A stretch of 64,000 bases of DNA, taken from NCBI RefSeq assembly GCF_900116135.1, contig NZ_FOZX01000004.1, positions 434,001 through 498,000 of the forward strand, given 5' to 3'. The stretch is from Saccharopolyspora flava. GTDB taxonomy: Bacteria > Actinomycetota > Actinomycetes > Mycobacteriales > Pseudonocardiaceae. The translations under genes and the position numbers were made by a program. Below the pieces are notes generated by a model, which was given only the letters and a program-made list of their open reading frames with translations, was not told where the DNA came from and did no database searches. Shown here piece by piece: positions 61,943 through 64,000 of this stretch. Position 1 is the first letter of the stretch. Each line of letters opens with the position of its first letter.

Positions 61943-62692
61943 ATGAGCAGCAAGGACCAGACCGGCGAAGCGGCGTACAAGGTTCTCGCCCGCGAACTGC
62001 GCGAGGCGATCCTGCAGCGCCGCTACGTCGACGGCACGCGGCTGCCCACCGAGGCCGAGCTCGCCGCCGAGCACCGGGTCAGCAGGCAGACCGTGCGCCG
62101 CGCCTTCCACGACCTGGTGGCCGAGGGCATGGTCTACCGGGTGCCCGGGCGCGGCACGTTCGCCGCGCCCCGCGACGGCCAGTACCTGCGCCAGTTCGGG
62201 TCCATCGAGGACCTGATGGGCCTGTCGCTGGACACCCAGCTGGAGGTGCTGCGGCCGTTGCGGCGCCGCGTCGACGTCGACGCCGCCAGCAGGCTCCGGC
62301 TCGACAGCGACGCCGTGCACACCGTGGTGTTCCGGCGCACCCACGACGGAGAAGCCTTCTGCCACACCGCGGTTCACCTGCACCCCGCCGCAGCCGCCGT
62401 GCTCGCCGACGTGCCGGAGCTGACCGAGAAGGGCGCGGTCAGCGACGCCACCATCATCGGCCTGCTCGACACCCGGCTGTCCAACCCCATCGCCGAAGCC
62501 GAGCAGAGCATCACCGCCGCCGCTGCGGAGAAACCCCTGGCCGACGCGCTGGGCTGCACCATCGGCGATCCGCTGCTGCGCGTGGACCGCATCTACCTGA
62601 CCACCGACCAGCACCCGGTCGAGCTGGCCATCAACCACTTCCTGCCCGAGCAGTACTCCTACCGCGTCAAGCTCCGCCGCAGCACCCACTGA
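61943..62692 (+). CDS. GntR family regulator, HutC/UTRA subfamily
   Basis: 249 residues. HTH: LPTEAELAAEHRVSRQTVRR and GMVYRVPGRGTFAAP; C-terminal UTRA domain with HTVVFRRTHDGEAFCHTAVH, VSDATIIGLLDTRLSNPIAE and DPLLRVDRIYLTTDQHPVEL. UTRA sensors bind sugar-like or acid ligands. The ATG at 61943 has GAGG just upstream; GTGs at 61901 and 61916 are alternatives. Third gene after PrpD and acyl-CoA dehydrogenase, so it probably controls them and perhaps the divergent alcohol dehydrogenase via the TGTACGGCCAA boxes. Confidence 0.86.
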   Translation: MSSKDQTGEAAYKVLARELREAILQRRYVDGTRLPTEAELAAEHRVSRQTVRRAFHDLVAEGMVYRVPGRGTFAAPRDGQYLRQFGSIEDLMGLSLDTQLEVLRPLRRRVDVDAASRLRLDSDAVHTVVFRRTHDGEAFCHTAVHLHPAAAAVLADVPELTEKGAVSDATIIGLLDTRLSNPIAEAEQSITAAAAEKPLADALGCTIGDPLLRVDRIYLTTDQHPVELAINHFLPEQYSYRVKLRRSTH

Positions 62693-62771
62693 CCCGAACC
62701 AACCCCTATTCCCCCGGCAGGTTCGATCATCACGGGTGGTCGACGAGCGGCAGGCGGTAGTGTCGCCGGTC

Positions 62772-63362
62772 ATGGGAGATCATTTCCAGTGGATCGCTGA
62801 CGTCGAGGTCGGTGAGAGCGAGGAGGCGGAGACCGCCGAGAAGCTCAAGCGATGGCTCGTCGACCTGGGCATCATCGTGCCGGAGGAAACGCCCTGCGCC
62901 ATCAGCACTCCCGGACACCGGCCGGGTTCCCACTTCACCCGCGCGCTGGAGGACGGGGAGGTCGACGCCGACCCGGCGGGCATGGACGGTGTCGAGATCC
63001 ACGTCGGCCGGACGGTGTTCTACCCGGGCCAAGGGGAGCCGGGTCCAGCGGAGTGCCCGCGCTGCGACCGCGTGTTCGGCGATTTCGACATGGAGTCGCT
63101 GGAGTACGAGGACGATCCGCAGATCCGCGCACTGATCGCGGCAGCGCAGCGGTGGGACGAGGGCGGTGCGGCCGAGGTCGGGTGTCGCGTCTGCGGGCAG
63201 AGCTCGCACCTCAACGACTGGCGTTGGGGCTACGGTGCTCTGGCTCTCGGCCGGGTCGGGCTCACGTTCTGGAACTGGCCCGAGCTCTCGGACGACTTCA
63301 CCCGGCAGATCGGTGAGCGCCTCGGGCATCGGGTCCGTCACGGCCTGCAGCAGAAGCTCTGA
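62772..63362 (+). CDS. zinc-ribbon hypothetical protein
   Basis: 196 residues. A central zinc-ribbon pair ECPRCDRVFG and VGCRVCGQSSHLNDW (CxxC twice, about 50 apart), an acidic N-terminus WIADVEVGESEEAETAEKLK and a Trp-rich C-terminal part DWRWGYGALALGRVGLTFWN. Family not recognised; such proteins are often found singly in actinomycetes. No operon partner. The ATG at 62772 is chosen; a GTG at 62736 is possible. Confidence 0.65.
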   Translation: MGDHFQWIADVEVGESEEAETAEKLKRWLVDLGIIVPEETPCAISTPGHRPGSHFTRALEDGEVDADPAGMDGVEIHVGRTVFYPGQGEPGPAECPRCDRVFGDFDMESLEYEDDPQIRALIAAAQRWDEGGAAEVGCRVCGQSSHLNDWRWGYGALALGRVGLTFWNWPELSDDFTRQIGERLGHRVRHGLQQKL

Positions 63363-63492
63363 GTCCAGCACTCCCAGAGCGGGCCGAAACGGACGATGGA
63401 TCCGCCGGGTTTTGTTGTAGTCGTGTGACTCGACTCGGGTGAACGGGCCGTTATGTTGCGCCGGAACGGTTCGATGCCCCGAGGGAGTGGCT

Positions 63493-64000
63493 GTGTACGA
63501 ACAGGTCCTGGATCCGCTGTTCGGCTCGTTGGGATGGAGTGCGCTGGCCGCCGCGTTGCCGCTGCTGGTGCTGTTCCTCCTGCTGGGCCTGGTCCGGATG
63601 GCGGCGTGGAAGGCCTCGCTGATCGCCCTGGTCGTCTCGCTGGCGATCGCGGTGCTGGTCTACCCGATGCCGGTCGGCCCTGCGCTGCTGTCGGCGACGC
63701 TGGGTGCGGCGTTCGGGTTCTTCCCGATCCTGTGGATCGTGATCAACGCGATCTGGGTCTACAACATGACCGTCACGACAGGGCATTTCGACGTCCTGCA
63801 GCGGACCTTCTCCCGCGTCAGCGGTGACCGCCGGATCCAGGCGGTGATCATCGCCTTCTGCTTCGGCGCGCTGCTGGAAGCCCTCGCGGGCTTCGGCACC
63901 CCGGTCGCCATCACCACGGTGATGCTGCTGGCGCTGGGCTTCTCGCCGATCACCTCGGCGGTCGTCGCCCTGGTCGCCAACACCGCCCCGGTCGCCTTCG
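63493..64000 (+). CDS. L-lactate permease family protein (3' end cut off)
   Basis: The first about 169 residues are in the window. GTG at 63493 follows GAGGGAG with 5 nt. The translation opens VYEQVLDPLFGSLGWSALAA and has hydrophobic helices, then VINAIWVYNMTVTTGHFDVL and IIAFCFGALLEALAGFGTPV, the LldP/GlcA signature. It imports lactate or glycolate with protons. The end of the gene and its neighbours are outside the window. Confidence 0.87.
   Translation, partial: MYEQVLDPLFGSLGWSALAAALPLLVLFLLLGLVRMAAWKASLIALVVSLAIAVLVYPMPVGPALLSATLGAAFGFFPILWIVINAIWVYNMTVTTGHFDVLQRTFSRVSGDRRIQAVIIAFCFGALLEALAGFGTPVAITTVMLLALGFSPITSAVVALVANTAPVAF

Overview
The window looks like chromosomal DNA from a high-GC filamentous actinomycete, most likely a Pseudonocardiaceae member close to Saccharopolyspora. 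Evidence: very high GC with strong third-position GC bias, many GTG starts, ATGA/GTGA stop-start overlaps, an Scr1-type XRE regulator with a DUF397 partner, an NDMA-dependent alcohol dehydrogenase, a snapalysin-type protease and a Pls-type non-ribosomal peptide synthetase. The genus is an inference. I saw no rRNA, tRNA, CRISPR array, transposase or prophage gene. The content is accessory catabolism plus one unusual biosynthetic locus.

Layout. 1-5.2 kb: a truncated acyl-CoA synthetase with a coupled MFS carrier, an unknown membrane protein, a second MFS carrier and GtrA. 5.2-14.8 kb: enoyl-CoA hydratase, a GntR/FCD regulator, and a divergent seven-gene operon (CitE-like lyase, MFS, MaoC hydratase, class III CoA-transferase, acyl-CoA dehydrogenase, MmgE/PrpD, LLM oxidoreductase) that reads as a CoA-thioester pathway for a branched C5-type dicarboxylic acid. 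14.8-20.4 kb: a 24-bp tandem repeat, a zinc-finger/XRE/DUF397 module, an esterase remnant, an ARMT1-like phosphatase, a secreted GH43-like protein and a polyprenyl synthase. 20.7-28.1 kb: a four-carbon sugar-acid region (DeoR, PdxA2, DtnK facing aldo-keto reductase, HpaI aldolase, sialidase-like protein, Nramp-like carrier) with perfect operator palindromes. 28.2-36.2 kb: a molybdenum block (MoeA, FdhF/YdeP, FdhD, IorA, IorB). 36.6-39.5 kb: GAF-LuxR regulator, acyl-CoA synthetase, tautomerase. 39.6-50.2 kb: snapalysin, the Pls-type synthetase with a coupled M1 peptidase, a one-chain acyl-CoA carboxylase and a glutathionyl-hydroquinone-type reductase. 50.3-54.6 kb: a second acyl-CoA synthetase/GAF-LuxR pair and a second XRE module. 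54.7-62.7 kb: beta-oxidation genes, AHL-lactonase-like hydrolase, alcohol dehydrogenase, and a second PrpD/acyl-CoA dehydrogenase/GntR set. 62.8-64 kb: a zinc-ribbon hypothetical and the start of a lactate permease.

Standouts. (1) The Pls-type synthetase at 40.8-44.7 kb has an adenylation pocket that I read by hand as lysine-like, and a zinc aminopeptidase is translationally coupled behind it: a candidate epsilon-poly-lysine-type synthesis and turnover pair. (2) Two families of dispersed palindromes lie only between genes: five copies (plus a half copy) of an element with a GTTTTAG-type arm and an ATTGATCATGGGTG core, and five copies of a TTTTCATGAAAA-centred palindrome. Their arms differ between copies but stay self-complementary. 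(3) Two separate 24-bp-period tandem repeats, at 14.8 and 32.9 kb, have 18-bp units and 6-bp linkers. (4) Several gene pairs are repeated within the window (PrpD with acyl-CoA dehydrogenase; GAF-LuxR with acyl-CoA synthetase).
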